Shown here in pieces: positions 1 through 11,025 of a DNA stretch of 64,000 nucleotides. The position numbers and the translations under genes were made by a program. Positions within the stretch are counted from its first letter, which is position 1. The number at the start of each line of letters is the position of its first letter. The DNA lies in assembly GCA_928212115.1 (NCBI GenBank), contig CAKMRJ010003334.1:95500224-95564223 (forward strand), in the 5' to 3' direction. Under the pieces are notes generated by a model. The model had not been told where the DNA came from, did not search any database, and saw only the letters and a list, made by a program, of their open reading frames with translations. The DNA is from Lactuca virosa (taxonomy: Eukaryota > Streptophyta > Magnoliopsida > Asterales > Asteraceae).

Positions 1-242
1 TGTGTAAGGTCTATGTTTTAATGTTTATGCTTTTGTGTCTGTATCGGAACATGACATCCCGAAGTTTTGATTATATATGAAAATACATTTCTTTACGAAA
101 TGCTTTGATAAACTTTATTTTATCATGTATTGTTTTGGGGACAAATTCCACAACTCTTTTAAATCAATGGATTTACTCTGAAATTATTTTAAAAGCATAA
201 ATGAAACCGGTCTTTTCTGGCCGTGATTTTGGGGATGTCACA
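1..242 (+). mobile_element. 3' end of a gypsy 5' LTR (window-truncated)
   Basis: The segment ends in GGGGATGTCACA, directly followed by a Met-tRNA primer site, so it is the right end of a 5' LTR whose left part lies outside the window. It aligns along its length with the last 220 bases of the LTR at 11026-12878 (shared blocks include the tract around 'tcggtcttttctg' and the terminal GATGTCACA), so the two belong to one LTR family. Confidence 0.85.
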
Positions 243-244
243 GT

Positions 245-256
245 TGGTATCAGAGC
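245..256 (+). promoter_or_regulatory. Primer binding site, initiator Met-tRNA type
   Basis: TGGTATCAGAGC two bases downstream of the LTR end. This is the standard plant retrotransposon primer site complementary to the 3' end of initiator Met-tRNA. Confidence 0.9.
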
Positions 257-608
257 ATTAGTTTAAGCGAACTAGGAATTTGTAGGATTTCTAGACTTAA
301 ACTTAGAATGCTAAGTGAAGATTTTGAGATAGTGTCTGTTATATTTTAGACACGAGCACTAGTTTATTTTAGGAAAGTTGCCTAAAATGCTTTTATGTGC
401 TAAATGTTATATGTTTTCCATATATGATATTATTTTCGGATCTATGGTTTGTTGCCAACCGGATCTGGAAACCTTATGTGTTTAGGGTTCTAAGCGTAGG
501 ACTACGGTATTAGAACTAGCATGTAAACGTTTCGGAGTGATAAGGATGATTTAACTATCTATCGTGATCGAGGATCTAAATTCACATTATTCGGTATGTA
601 GATCAAAA

Positions 609-1789
609 ATGGTAAGAACCAGAAGTGGAGTTGGAAACGTGAACGAAGACAAGAATCAACCACATGTGGTTGAGCGAGTACCTGTTGTAGCAGCAGCACT
701 TGAGCCAATAACAATGGCTGGTGTACAATCGATGATTCAAACAATGTTGGATCGTCAAATGGAAGAAACGAGGCATCTGCTTCGGCAGAATCGTGAAGAA
801 CTGTCGGTTCAAGTGGAAGAGCCCGAGTTGAATGAAGGGCATTCGGAAGGAGGTAACTTCAGTGGGACTGTTGGTCAAGCCAACCCACCGTTAGTTAGAC
901 AAAACCACCAGGAGGGAGGAAATGATGGACTTGGATGCAAGTACAAAGACTTTTTGACTTGCAAACCATCGACCTTCACTGGAAAGGAGGATCAGATCGG
1001 AGTTATGGATTGGATCTCGGAAATGGAGCTAGCCTTCATGACGTGTGGCTGCAGAGGCAAGTGCAGACCACTTTCGCAGTACGTCAGTTTAGGGGTGGAG
1101 CTGTTCGTTGGTGGAACACTCTGGGGAAGACCCTAAGCCCTAATGAGCCACTACAACTGACTTGGGTAGAGTTCTTGGTGCAAATCAAGCGCAAGTTCTG
1201 CTTGGCCCAAAATCTGCTAGAGTTGGAGAACAAGTTTCTGACATTGACAAAAGGCAGCATGTCAGTCCATGATTACACTAACGCCTTCACCGACAAAATG
1301 CAGTTTTCTTTGCGCATCGTCCCAGATGAGCTGACAAAGGCAGACCGATACGCAAAGGGACTTCCATGGGAGTATGCGGTGCCACTACGTCAGACACCTA
1401 CTCTTGAGGAAGCTATTTGGGCTGCCAAGTCTGTTGAGGACATGATCAAGGGAAGAACTGCCAGCAAAGTTGAAGTTGGTGATAAGAGAAAGTTTGAGGG
1501 AACTTCAGGTTCCAGCAAGAAAAACAAATCTTCGAAGTCTAATTCGAAGAAGTTTGGAGGCGAATCGAAATGGTGTGAAAAGTGCAAGAAAAAACACTCT
1601 GGGAAATGTAGTGAGGATGTGACCTGCTACAAGTGTGGAAAGACGGGGCATTACGCCAATGAGTGTCCGTCCAACAAAAGAGTGTGCTTTGGATGTAACG
1701 AAGAGGGGCACATTTTGAAAGACTGTCCGAGAAAGAAGGAGGCAGCAAAACCCAACATTCCCCCAAAGCCTAAAGCAAGAGCTTTCTAG
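609..1789 (+). pseudogene. gag: Ty3/gypsy gag (broken)
   Basis: Retrotransposon capsid/nucleocapsid polyprotein. The likely start is the ATG at 609. The capsid domain (retrotrans_gag type, with a WW pair in 'AVRWWNTLG') is followed by two perfect CX2CX4HX4C zinc knuckles (CYKCGKTGHYANEC and CFGCNEEGHILKDC) near 1627-1728. The reading frame changes near 1055-1065: the N-terminal part is open to 1136 in one frame and the capsid continues in another, so at least one indel has occurred. The frame then ends in TAG at 1787-1789 exactly where related elements read straight into protease; a C-to-T change in CAG would explain it (inference). Not functional as it stands. Confidence 0.85.
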
Positions 1790-2150
1790 ATGACACTGGA
1801 AGCTGCGAAAGATGAAGCTGATGTCGCTTCAGGTACCTTTTTCGTAAACAATTTGTCTGCCCAAATTTTGTTTGATTCTGGAGCCAACTACTCCTTTATA
1901 TCGCATGAATTTGGTAGAAAACTAGCATTGCCTGTTGATAGACTAGATAATGCTTTATTAGTCGAAGTTGCTAGTGGCAAGTTTGTACCTGTTAGCCATC
2001 ATATGAAAAACATCTTAATCGACCTGAATGGGAATAAGTTCCACGAGGAATTATTGCCTATCGAACTTAACGGTTTCGACATCGTGTTGGGAATGGATTG
2101 GCTTAGCGCCAATGATGCCGAAATACTGTGCAACGGCTCGTACGGAAAGC
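1790..2150 (+). pseudogene. Ty3/gypsy aspartic protease fragment
   Basis: In the frame following the gag stop, the translation has the retroviral-type aspartic protease signature (FDSGANYSFIS, about residue 26) and the second conserved block IVLGMDWL about 75 residues later. These are the catalytic Asp and the C-terminal hydrophobic-Gly element of gypsy proteases. Homology stops around 2130-2150, and the sequence after that is an oppositely oriented element, so RT, RNase H and integrase are absent. The breakpoint looks like a deletion or rearrangement joint, not a clean insertion: I see no LTR end or target duplication there. Confidence 0.8.
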
Positions 2151-2171
2151 GTTGGCGACATCAGCCAACCA

Positions 2172-2456
2172 TCAGCTGCTAGCGATGGGGTCCCGAGCCC
2201 CATGGTAATCGGGAGCTCCGTAAGCTCTAAACTCCCGGAAAGTCAGGGTACACGCCCCCATCATGGCCACCATCTCAGCGCGGAAGGCTCTCAGCCTCTC
2301 ATCCAAAATCTCCAATACGCCCTCCTTGACCGTACCGAAGATCAAAGGAGTCTGGTCCAATATACTGTGCGTAATCTCAACTAATACAAACTCTCTCTTC
2401 TGCTCCCCGAGCTGACTGGCTCCTGAACCCGAGCCTGATCCCTCATCGGCGCCCAA
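2172..2456 (-). pseudogene. gag: Gypsy gag N-terminal fragment
   Basis: Minus-strand reading frame with a Gly/Ser-rich start and then a helical block (PLIFGTVKEGVLEILDERLR) that parallels the N-terminus of the gag at 33176-33965 (PYLFGTIKSSMREYFDDRY). It ends at the DPIA equivalent of that protein's DPIVAMRW, so only the first quarter of gag remains. Upstream (higher coordinates) lies the matching leader and a primer site at 3399-3410, consistent with a minus-strand element starting from the LTR at 3413. Confidence 0.7.
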
Positions 2457-3412
2457 ACTCCAACTGGTCTATCTCGTAGCGTCACCATTCTACAATATAT
2501 CATAATAACCATCAGAATACTCACTACTACTGAGGGATCACACACTAACAGTTCCCTGGTTTCATCTCAGCCCTTCTTGATTTGAGTACGGATCCTCTGC
2601 TTTCAGTAGTACGAGCCCATACTACCTTCCACATCTATCTGTACTTTCCTCAAGAATTGCTTCGACTCCACCAAGTCCCATCTACTAACACTGCTCCCAG
2701 CACTAATCTCATCCTATGCTTGCCCTAGGGTATCCTCCAACTCACTCCGTCCTCAGCTGCTGAAGGGCTTCCCATCAACGTTAACTAGCTACCTCATGAA
2801 AATAGCCACATGCAACAGAGATCAGATAATCCTTCGAGTAAGAGACTCAGCCCTAGAACGGTTGGACTCATACAAGAGCTGCGCAATAGGGGCAAGTCCA
2901 TCACTCCGAGATTATCCAGCCTGTGTCACATGTGACATAGCATATTCACTTAGTAGCTAGCTTCCATTTCTAAGATTCCCACAAAGCACAGAGCAAGCAG
3001 CATTCGGACAAGGGAAAAACTAACCACATAATCTAATCAAACTGTTCTATCCCCTACTCAGGAATCTGTACTAGCATGTAGTTCATAAAGCTCATACACA
3101 TATAGCAGGCACATAAGGCATCCTTCCTAGATCCTTAGTCCTAATCTAGTATGCAGTTCTCATAAGCATATCATAACATAACATAACTTGTATGTGTATT
3201 TTGGGGTACTTATTTGAGCTCAGCTGATTGCATGCACCACAACCTTCTCACTTTTCCAAGTTATTTTCTCTTTTCAAAATTCTTTTCCTTTTCTCAAAGT
3301 TCTTTTATAAAAAATGATTCCTTTGAAAACTTTCATACCAATTCCTCAGTTTGAGTTCAGACACGCCCGAGAGTGTGCCCGAATCCCTCAAACCAATGCT
3401 CTGATACAAACT
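2457..3412 (-). mobile_element. Gypsy 5' leader and primer site, minus strand
   Basis: Non-coding leader between gag fragment and LTR. The reverse complement of a Met-tRNA primer site (GCTCTGATACAA, one mismatch) lies at 3399-3410. The block at 2590-2650 recurs at 34060-34130 in the same orientation and, inverted, at 8160-8230, which identifies those as leaders of the same superfamily. Confidence 0.75.
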
Positions 3413-3816
3413 TGTAACATCCCAAAAATCATGACCAAAAATTTCATTTTAAATCATTAAGTAAAACCATGGATATTAAATATTTTCATCAAAACATAAT
3501 CAATATCTCAAAATATCATATCAGAGTATCATAACATGTTCATTTTATCAGAGTAAAACATCCCAGGCTAAAACTTCATGGTGTGTGCGATGCAGTCAAC
3601 CCGAGCTCTTCCCTCCGCTACCGGAAGTACCTGAAACCAAAAATGAAAACTGTAAGCACGAAGATTAGTGAGTTCCCCAACCTACCACATACCATACACA
3701 TAACCACATGCTGGGCCCCCACCCGCTGCATCGGGACCTGCCCGACATCAGACTCGCTCCGGCATCAGGCCCCGCCTGGCATCGAGCCCCGCTCAGTATA
3801 CATATATGTTTATCGA

Positions 3817-6611
3817 ATCAACACCCCCAAACCGGAACGGTGGAAACGTTCGGTGGCAGATGACGTCATGTACAATATCACAACAATTGAATAATAGTAA
3901 TCAAAGCAACAACAACCATTGTATTAATAGTATAATGTTTACATTGTTTTCGAATCATAAATAACTGACTCCAAAAGTAAATAACAAGTAAAGACTCGAA
4001 GCTACTATGCTCCATATTCTTGAACCCGATGCGTGTACATGTCTACTAATGTCCTGAGAATACAAGTAGGTTTTGAAAGAGTATCAGCATTAAGTTGGTG
4101 AGTTCATAAGCGTTTTGTTTTAGAAAACCGGTTCTGTATTCTTTGAAAAGTGTGTTATGTTTCTCCAGAAAACCTTATATTTTCTGATGTAATGAATGTT
4201 AAGAAAATGATTCATACAAGTTCCCTCTGCGAGTACTTAGTGTATACAAATCATATACAATCCAAATCGAACAAATAATTGATTGTGTGGTTCTGCCCCA
4301 AGCCCACAACCAAACAAGGAACATAAAATGAGGCGGAGGCCACACATTCCACTGGTTGTCGGATCCTCATGTACATAACCCTGAAGTATTCACTACGTAC
4401 TTACCAGGTTAACTGTATTGGTCCTTTGAAATCTATTGATAATGTTCCTCAAGAAAATCCAATATTCTCTTATTGAAAGCATGATTAAACCAATTCCTTA
4501 TATAACTACTTAGTTCATACTAGTTATGTATAAACCAATATCGAGCAGACAGTTAATTGTGTGGGTCTACCCTAAACCCACAACCAAAAAAGGAACAGGG
4601 AATGAGGCGGAAACCACACATTCCACAGTCTATCGGATATTCTTCATACGTAACCCGGATGCATAAACTAAGGAATTATAGAATTAATAATGAATATTCG
4701 TTAGTTGAATAATAAACCAATTGTTTGTAAAGTACCGATGTTTATTCTGGAAAATCCTATATTTTCGCTAAGTGTAAGTTATTGAATTAACTGTTCCAAA
4801 ACTGAAGAGTACAAGTATCTACCATACTTATGTTGTTTATGCATTGTTCTGAATGAAAACCCTGGCTACTGCCAGTAAAGTATAGTAGTTTCATTACATA
4901 AATAAAACTAGTTGAAAACGTATTGTTCTGTATACTGAAAGTGTTGTTAATACCCTCCTGTGATCACTTAGTACATCCGAGTTATAGAAATCTACATCGA
5001 ACAGACAGTCGATTGGGTGATTCTGCTCTAAACCCACAACCAAACAAGGAACAGGGAATGAGGCGGAAGTCACACATCCCACTGCATGTCGGATGTTAAT
5101 TTCATATCACCCTGATGTATATACTAAGTAATCCCCTAGTTATTAACCCTGATGACTGATTGTTAAGTATATTATTACGTGAATGAGTTGTTGTTTCCCC
5201 AGTGAGTTCTTATAACCATGCTAATGGACGATAAAAAATACGACGTACTTCGGACGTCGCAAACTGAAATGACGTTTGTCACCCCATGACGATTGTAGCT
5301 AATAGTCGGGGTGCGGGATTGTCACTCCCGTATAGATCTATACACAAACTCACGCTCTCCCTCCAGGAGACTCTGGTTCCTAAGGTGTAGACTTCCCAGA
5401 AGTCGTGTCTCACAATGTAGTTCTCTCAACGAATCCACGAATAATACTATGAAAACCCCTTTTGTTATAAGCATGAATCCTTATAAAAGTAGTACCTTTA
5501 TTCCATAATTCATAAGTTTGTTTCCTTGTTTGAAACCTGTGCTAGTAACGTTTTGTACCTTAACGTGTTTGTAAAATTGTTCGCAAGTCTAGTAGTTGTC
5601 ATGTTTAGTAAGTCTTTGTGTTCAATGTGTACTAATGATAAGAAAATATAATAAACCAAATTATATTTTTAAACACAAGATTACTTGTGCTTTTACTTGT
5701 ATCCCCCCCCCTTTAAAAACATTAAAAAGCATTGGAAAATGGGGGGGTATGAACTCACCGTTGGTTGCGTGTGCGTGCCGGACCACGAGACTGGATATGA
5801 TGACCCTCGAGTTTGTTGTACGAAAAGCTAACGAAATCCTAATAATAATTGATCACATATTTGCATTTAAATTAGTGAGACCATTAATTAAAGTGTTGGA
5901 AAACACTTGCTTTTGGGTTAGGAATGTTACCGAGGCTCGATCGAAGTGGAAAAAGTGGGTTTGCGGCCAAGATTCACGGTGTGAGGGAGTTTCCGGCCGT
6001 GAACAGCCCCTTGAAGGGTTTACGGCTGTGAACGGTGTTCTTGAAGGAATTATGAATCTTTGAAGGGTGTACGGCCGTAATCGGTTTGCGGCCCTTAAAG
6101 GTTTGAAGATTTGAAGGGTGTATGGTCGTAAACTCAAGAACAATGATACTGGATTCGATGAGAAACGCGTTTTAGATGCCCCACAACAACATCCAAAGGT
6201 GTTTCTTGATGATTTTCAGAAGAAAATGGGTATTTTGGTGTTTACGGTTGAGAGGTTTAGAGAGAGAATGAGGGAAGTTTTCGGCCAGAAAGGTATAAAT
6301 GAGGGGTAGGGGCTCATATTTATAGGGGGTTTTCATGGCCGGTGGTGGGGGCCACCTGTCACTAGCCGTGAACGAGTTTACAGCCGTAAACGGGTTTACG
6401 GTCGTGAACAACACTCAGGCCGAAAACTATTGATTTTTCAAAGGAAACTCGGGTTTTTCGCGTGATTTTGGTTCCGACTCATATATATAAAATTCAATTA
6501 TATAACTAAATGATTTTCCAGACCAAAGGAATTTGACGGAACTCAATAAAGTTCAAAATTTATTTTATGGAATCGGGCTAACGTTAACGGGAAAAGTTTC
6601 GGGTTGTCACA
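3817..6611 (-). mobile_element. Nested gypsy LTR (solo), minus orientation
   Basis: Ends are ATCAACACCCCCAAACC (degenerate TG end) and GGGTTGTCACA. It matches the solo LTR at 34966-38801 in opposite orientation (for example the 'aagttggtgagttcataag' block near 4090 versus 38510). Expected 5-bp duplications are decayed (ATCGA left, CTCGC right). It contains three copies of a 150-200 base block around the AATGAGGCGGA motif (near 4330, 4600 and 5055) where the homologue has one. The TATA box TATAAATA (minus strand) is at 6317-6324. The long gene-free stretch is LTR sequence. Confidence 0.75.
6317..6410 (-). promoter_or_regulatory. LTR promoter: TATA box with upstream GTTTAC/GTAAAC dyads
   Basis: On the minus strand a TATAAATA box (6317-6324) is preceded by dyads with arms GTTTAC and GTAAAC (6376-6391, 4-base centre) and a diverged copy at 6395-6410. 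More half-sites continue through the LTR down to about 5990. The position mirrors the ACTCG-N-CGAGT clusters of other elements in this window. Confidence 0.55.
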
Positions 6612-7611
6612 CTCGCCGAGTTCTAACGTGGACAAACTCAGGACAAATCACTTCAACTCGTTGAGTCCTCCCATGGACTCGCCGAGTCCCTCAGTCTGAT
6701 TGGGCTATCTTAACAGATTAAGCAACTACACTTCAGATCTAAACCCCAAACTTCACCTACATGCTGGAAATGACCTCTTAAGGGTAAAGTTTCCAACTTT
6801 ACCCACTCCTAATCCTTATTGATGGGTTTAACTCACACCTTAGCTCCTTAAGACATAAATCTTTGTCCCAAAACCCATACTACTTCAAGCCAAGGCAGGA
6901 AGAGCGAGATCTAGACCCTAGACATCCAACAACCACATAAAGCCTCAACCTTTACTTCCATACATGGCCCTTTTGGGATCAAGAGGCCATAACAACATCC
7001 TTAAGGTTTGCATGGAACTCCAATGGCATAAAGTTTTCACCTTTATGCCTTCACATCCCTTAATAACTCCAGATCTGAAAGTATAATCAACTAGGGACAT
7101 CCATGACTCATAAATCAAGCTCCTTGGATAAGAAACCCCATACTAGTGACCATAAGGAGATCTAAGAAACCAAAAGTCAAGATAGAAACTTGATTACCAG
7201 AAAATGATGAGGATGAGAAGCTACTTCTGGATCTACAACCTTCTCCTTGAACCTCCAACCTCTTTCTTCTTCTTCTAGTCTTCAAGAACACACAAAACAC
7301 TCAAGGATGGCTCATACACTCACAAGATGCTCTAGGGTTTCGTGGATGAGGGTTTGCACAATGGAGGCTGTAAATGAGGCTAATGGGAGGAGAATAAGAT
7401 GCTTAATTAGGGGACAAAAGCCCGAATTTAGGGTTTCCCAAACCCAGACCAACTCGCCGAGTTGGTCCCCCAACTCGTCGAGGAGGTCACTTAACCCGCG
7501 ACCCAAAAATCCACTCCTACTCGTCGAGTACCTCCCTGGACTCGACGAGTTCTTCTTGATTTGGGGGTTTTTCTTTCCTTTATTGGTCTTCTGGATTCCG
7601 GTTGTTACAAC

Positions 7612-7731
7612 ATCCCCCAGCTCCAAATCATGTGTCAGATAATTAGCTTCATGAGGCTTCAGCTGCCTCGAAGCGTAAGCGATCACACGAACCCTCTGTA
7701 TCAACACTGACCCCAAACCAGTGATCGACAC
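7612..7731 (-). pseudogene. Gypsy RNase H fragment fused to LTR edge
   Basis: The minus-strand translation contains VIAYASRQLKPHEANY followed by THDLEL, the signature start of the Ty3/gypsy RNase H domain. After THDLEL it runs directly into a G-rich polypurine tract and the LTR end at 7609, so the rest of RNase H and all of integrase are missing. This joint suggests an internal deletion of the element that lies to the right. The upstream boundary at about 7731 is also a break, because no RT sequence is recognisable beyond it. Confidence 0.75.
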
Positions 7732-8039
7732 AGTATGGATTACTGATGATTACTTAGGATGGCCAGTTAGGCTGGCTATAACTCGATGATCGAATGTTTC
7801 TTGATTTGTTCTTTTAGGGACCACTGCTAATACTAGTCAACTATCAAGCGAATATATTAGGCTACATATTGCAAAAATTAGATAATTTTAGAATGTTAGG
7901 TTTAACTCTATTGCACACCTCTTGTTTGACTCCAACCGTTATAGTGTGATACCTTGCAATCAAAGAATTATCTAGTGTCTGTTGCATGTAATTATATTTG
8001 TAGGGTAGTTAACGAGTCTTAGTGGAGATTTCTTTTGCA
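7732..8039. other. Unassigned low-content sequence
   Basis: No coding region, LTR end or repeat structure that I can recognise. Confidence 0.5.
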
Positions 8040-8235
8040 GCTGATGGCGGAGAGCAGTGGAAAGGGAATCCTAGGAGAACCTAGGAGTCATGTTAGCATT
8101 AGCAGATGCATGGTTTAATGGGATTGTGGAATGTTGGACCTTAGGGTGTCACTTAGGGGAATCAAGACGACTCTTGAGGAAAGTACAGATAGGTGTTAAA
8201 GGTGATATTAGGTCTGTACTACTGAAACCAAACCC
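8040..8235 (+). mobile_element. Gypsy leader fragment, plus strand
   Basis: It aligns with the reverse complement of 2570-2760: shared order is CCTAGG-rich block, 'gcagatgcatgg/gtagatgggac' block, CTTGAGGAAAGTACAGATAG, then GTACTACTGAAA. It is a stray piece of the primer-site-to-gag leader, without flanking LTR or gag. Confidence 0.6.
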
Positions 8236-8870
8236 TAATCAGAAAAGGAATTCCAAATGACCACTCTATCTTTCTTTATAGAAGTTCTCCTATAAATTAA
8301 AAAACTGTACAAGTAGAAGGATGGAGAATTTAATGTATCCCATAACTCTGTTTCGTGGAGCTTCGGCGACATGGAAATAATCAGGCCATCGTGCCAAGTA
8401 GGTCATATAGAATGACATATTAAAGTGTGCATTGATCAAAATCATATCCAACGAGAATCATTAAATAAACAGATAATAAAATACATATACTTTAACCAAT
8501 ACTCCATTTCGCCTCGAATCATTTGAGCTTTCTCCTCTTTGATTTTACATGGGATGTGTGGTGGTCTGTTTTCCAATCGCTATCCCAAATCAGAGAAAGA
8601 TAAGTATAATACTTACAGTTTATGTGAGATGATCGAGATTTACAGAAGAGAATCGTAGAAGATCATCGCAGCAAAAATCTTCGAATTGTTGTTATCACTC
8701 TCGCTCTCGCTGTCGCCCTCTCTCTTCTAGCAACGGTGGTTGAAATTGAATTGGTCGGCGGAATATAGATTTCGAGAACGTAAATTGCATTTCATAATAT
8801 TCGAATTAAAAATTAAAAATAATAAATAACAAAAATCTGTGAAATATTGATTTAAAGAACGTAAATCGTA
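8236..8870. other. Gene-free stretch; possible relic of a 5' UTR
   Basis: I see no reading frame. Read on the minus strand, 8760 down to 8600 has a CT/GA-rich run typical of plant 5' UTRs, then a donor-like CT|GTAAGTATT at about 8612. A relic first exon is possible but there is nothing downstream to support a gene. Confidence 0.25.
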
Positions 8871-9270
8871 AGGTTGTCAAGATCGGGATCCTACGTAGTA
8901 TTGTTTTTGCATCTGCAAGATCGGGATTCAAAGATCCCACAAAATAAAACATAATTTTAATTTATTTTAAAACATGAAAAATATTTCAAATATTCAATTT
9001 TTCGTTCAAAAGTTAAAAAAAACTTTCAAATATTAGTCATAAGTCACAACACAAAATGATAAACGGTAAATTGATAAAGGGTAAAAGATATAAAGCGGTA
9101 AAAAATTCATTTGAAAAAAAAAATCAAAGGAAGGTAGGATCTCATCGGATCCTGATCCTACGATCATATTTGTGATTCTACCCCAAATACGATGCGTTTA
9201 CGATCCGACTTGTTTTTCATACCTAGAATCGTAGGATGATCGGGATCACGATTTTAATAACCATGATAGA
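8871..9270. mobile_element. Candidate MITE-like element
   Basis: The left end (GGTTGTCAAGATCGGGATC, about 8872) and the reverse complement of the right end (GGTTATTAAAATCGTGATCC, about 9262) are imperfect terminal inverted repeats. The interior is AT-rich, non-coding and repeats the GATCGGGATC theme. No convincing target duplication was found. Confidence 0.4.
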
Positions 9271-10189
9271 TTGCACTTCAGTAATTAAAATTAAAAGAAA
9301 AAATTGTTTTGAAGTACAAGTTATGTTTAATATAAAACAAAATAAAAATAGTTTGTGGCTCGACTAATTATGTAAAAATATATGAGCCATTCAAATAAGC
9401 CGTTTTGTTATATATCATTAAAATAACGATTTTTACAACCTCTCAAATAAAACTCTATAATTTATCATATTGCCTCTTGCATATACAATTTGTTTACCAA
9501 TTAATCGTGTAAAACTATTTTAACAGCGTGAAGATGTTAAAAAACAAACAGTTTTCTTTTTGAATACTGCAGACGTTTGGTCCACCTCTTATTATGCAGA
9601 GGTTTGTAGATGTGGTCTGCAGACTATAGACATTATGTCTCTGAAAAAACAAACAACACCTTAATCAATGCTTCAATAATTTTCAAGTGTTTTTAGGTTT
9701 TATGACTTTTTAGCAATTTTATGTAATTTTAAATATTTAAAGCATTACAACTACTTTTTGCTAAATATTTTTACATAAATAAAAACAACATATTCCAGTT
9801 TCATCCTTCAGCTACTTCTACATTTTATTTTATCAAACACATCCCAATTTTATCAAACACACCCCAAGTGTCCCTTTTCTTGTTATAATAATTTTGACAA
9901 AAAATTTGCATTTATTTTAAAATTATACTTTTTTATATTTAATCAACCAAATACTATTATAGTTGCCTAATTTAACTAACAAAATTCACATATGGTCATT
10001 AAACTTTTCAGTTTGTCCCAAAATTGGTCATTACGAAATCTTTTTTGTATGGATGGTCTCCACATTGCACACAAATGGTCCTTATGGCTATTTTTGTTAA
10101 CATAATTTGATATGTGCTTGTGAAATGACGAAAAATACCCTTTGTTTTTATTATTTTAAGTCTTTATATAAAAAACAGAATATATACAC
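9271..10189. other. AT-rich intergenic DNA with a second MITE candidate
   Basis: There are no reading frames. At about 9530-9665 a short segment contains two CTGCAG(AC) blocks and ends ACAAACAACACCTTAAT. A similar arrangement with GTCTGCAGAC and AAACACCACCTTAAT occurs at 44930-45000 inside an intron of the host gene, so both may be copies of one small element. Confidence 0.35.
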
Positions 10190-10440
10190 ACATTCAAGAG
10201 CACACACCTACTGCCACCACCTACCACCACCACCTACTGCCACCGCCCACCACAACCTGCTGCAATCACTTTTCCAATAACCACCACCACCATACCACTT
10301 GTCACCAAAACCATCCCTATTACTCACAACCATCACCACCGGACCACCTGTCACCACAACCATCACCATCAATGTCAATTAACCTGTGAATTCAACATAG
10401 TTCTAAAGCTTCCCATCAATGTCAATTAACCTGTAACGGG
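10190..10440. repeat. ACC-rich simple repeat and short duplication
   Basis: 10190-10365 is dominated by (CCA)n/(ACC)n-type tracts. A block starting CATCAATGTCAATTAACCTGT occurs at 10368 and again at 10409, a direct duplication of about 41 bases. Confidence 0.65.
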
Positions 10441-10859
10441 ATCGCCAAATCCATGGCTCAAAGAAATATGGCTTTATTTAACTATGTATTTTAGGCCATT
10501 ATCTTAATATATTTTAGTAAAAATATTATATTTTAAGATGTATGATACTTAATATGCTTTGAAATGTTCGATTACGGTTTAAATGGAAGTTTGGAATGTA
10601 AAAGGAAGAGAAAATGAAACATCATAAAATTTATAAGGTAAGAATTTCATTTTTAATTCAACCAAAAACACCAATTATCTTTTTCAAAACATTCAAAAGT
10701 ATATCATAATAAAATAGTTATCAGAGTGCAATCCCAAAATCATCAAGTTGCGTATTGCGATCAAGTCAGGCCTTTTCCTTTCGAACCGGAAGTACCTGAG
10801 ACCATAACCATAAAACTGTAATCACAAAGCTTAGTGAGTTCCCCAAAATACCACATACC

Positions 10860-11020
10860 ATACGTATCATTGGGCCTAGCCCGCACATTGGGCCCAACCC
10901 ACCATAATAGGCCTAGCCTAACATAAAAATGCAAGAGTCACAAAGACAGATAACACCCTACATAACATATAATGGGCCTAACCCTTCCTGATCCATGGTC
11001 CTAGCCCAACATAAAAATGG
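10860..11020. repeat. GGGCCTAGCC tandem array (left half)
   Basis: Degenerate repeats of a 20-30 base unit containing GGGCCTAGCC, continuing at 12880-12935 on the other side of the inserted LTR. The interruption shows the solo LTR landed inside the array. Confidence 0.7.
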
Positions 11021-11025
11021 GCATG

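Larger units (their letters stand above)
3413..7609 (-). mobile_element. Gypsy LTR, minus strand, split by a nested LTR
   Basis: On the plus strand it reads TGTAACATCC at 3413 and ends GGTTGTTACA at 7609. The real LTR is 3413-3816 plus 6612-7609, about 1.4 kb; 3817-6611 is a nested insertion. The right part (6612-7609) carries the CTCG-N-CGAG dyads, and one of them at 7450-7464 is a perfect 15-bp palindrome. The left side abuts a primer site, as a 5' LTR should. The right side abuts a polypurine tract (CATCCCCCAG, 7611-7620), as a 3' LTR should. The same LTR therefore serves two internal regions. Confidence 0.75.

Noticed and set aside
5596..6309. Open frames of 155 and 63 codons on the plus strand
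   Set aside because: They are antisense to a minus-strand LTR and cross its promoter motif cluster; composition follows the repeats.
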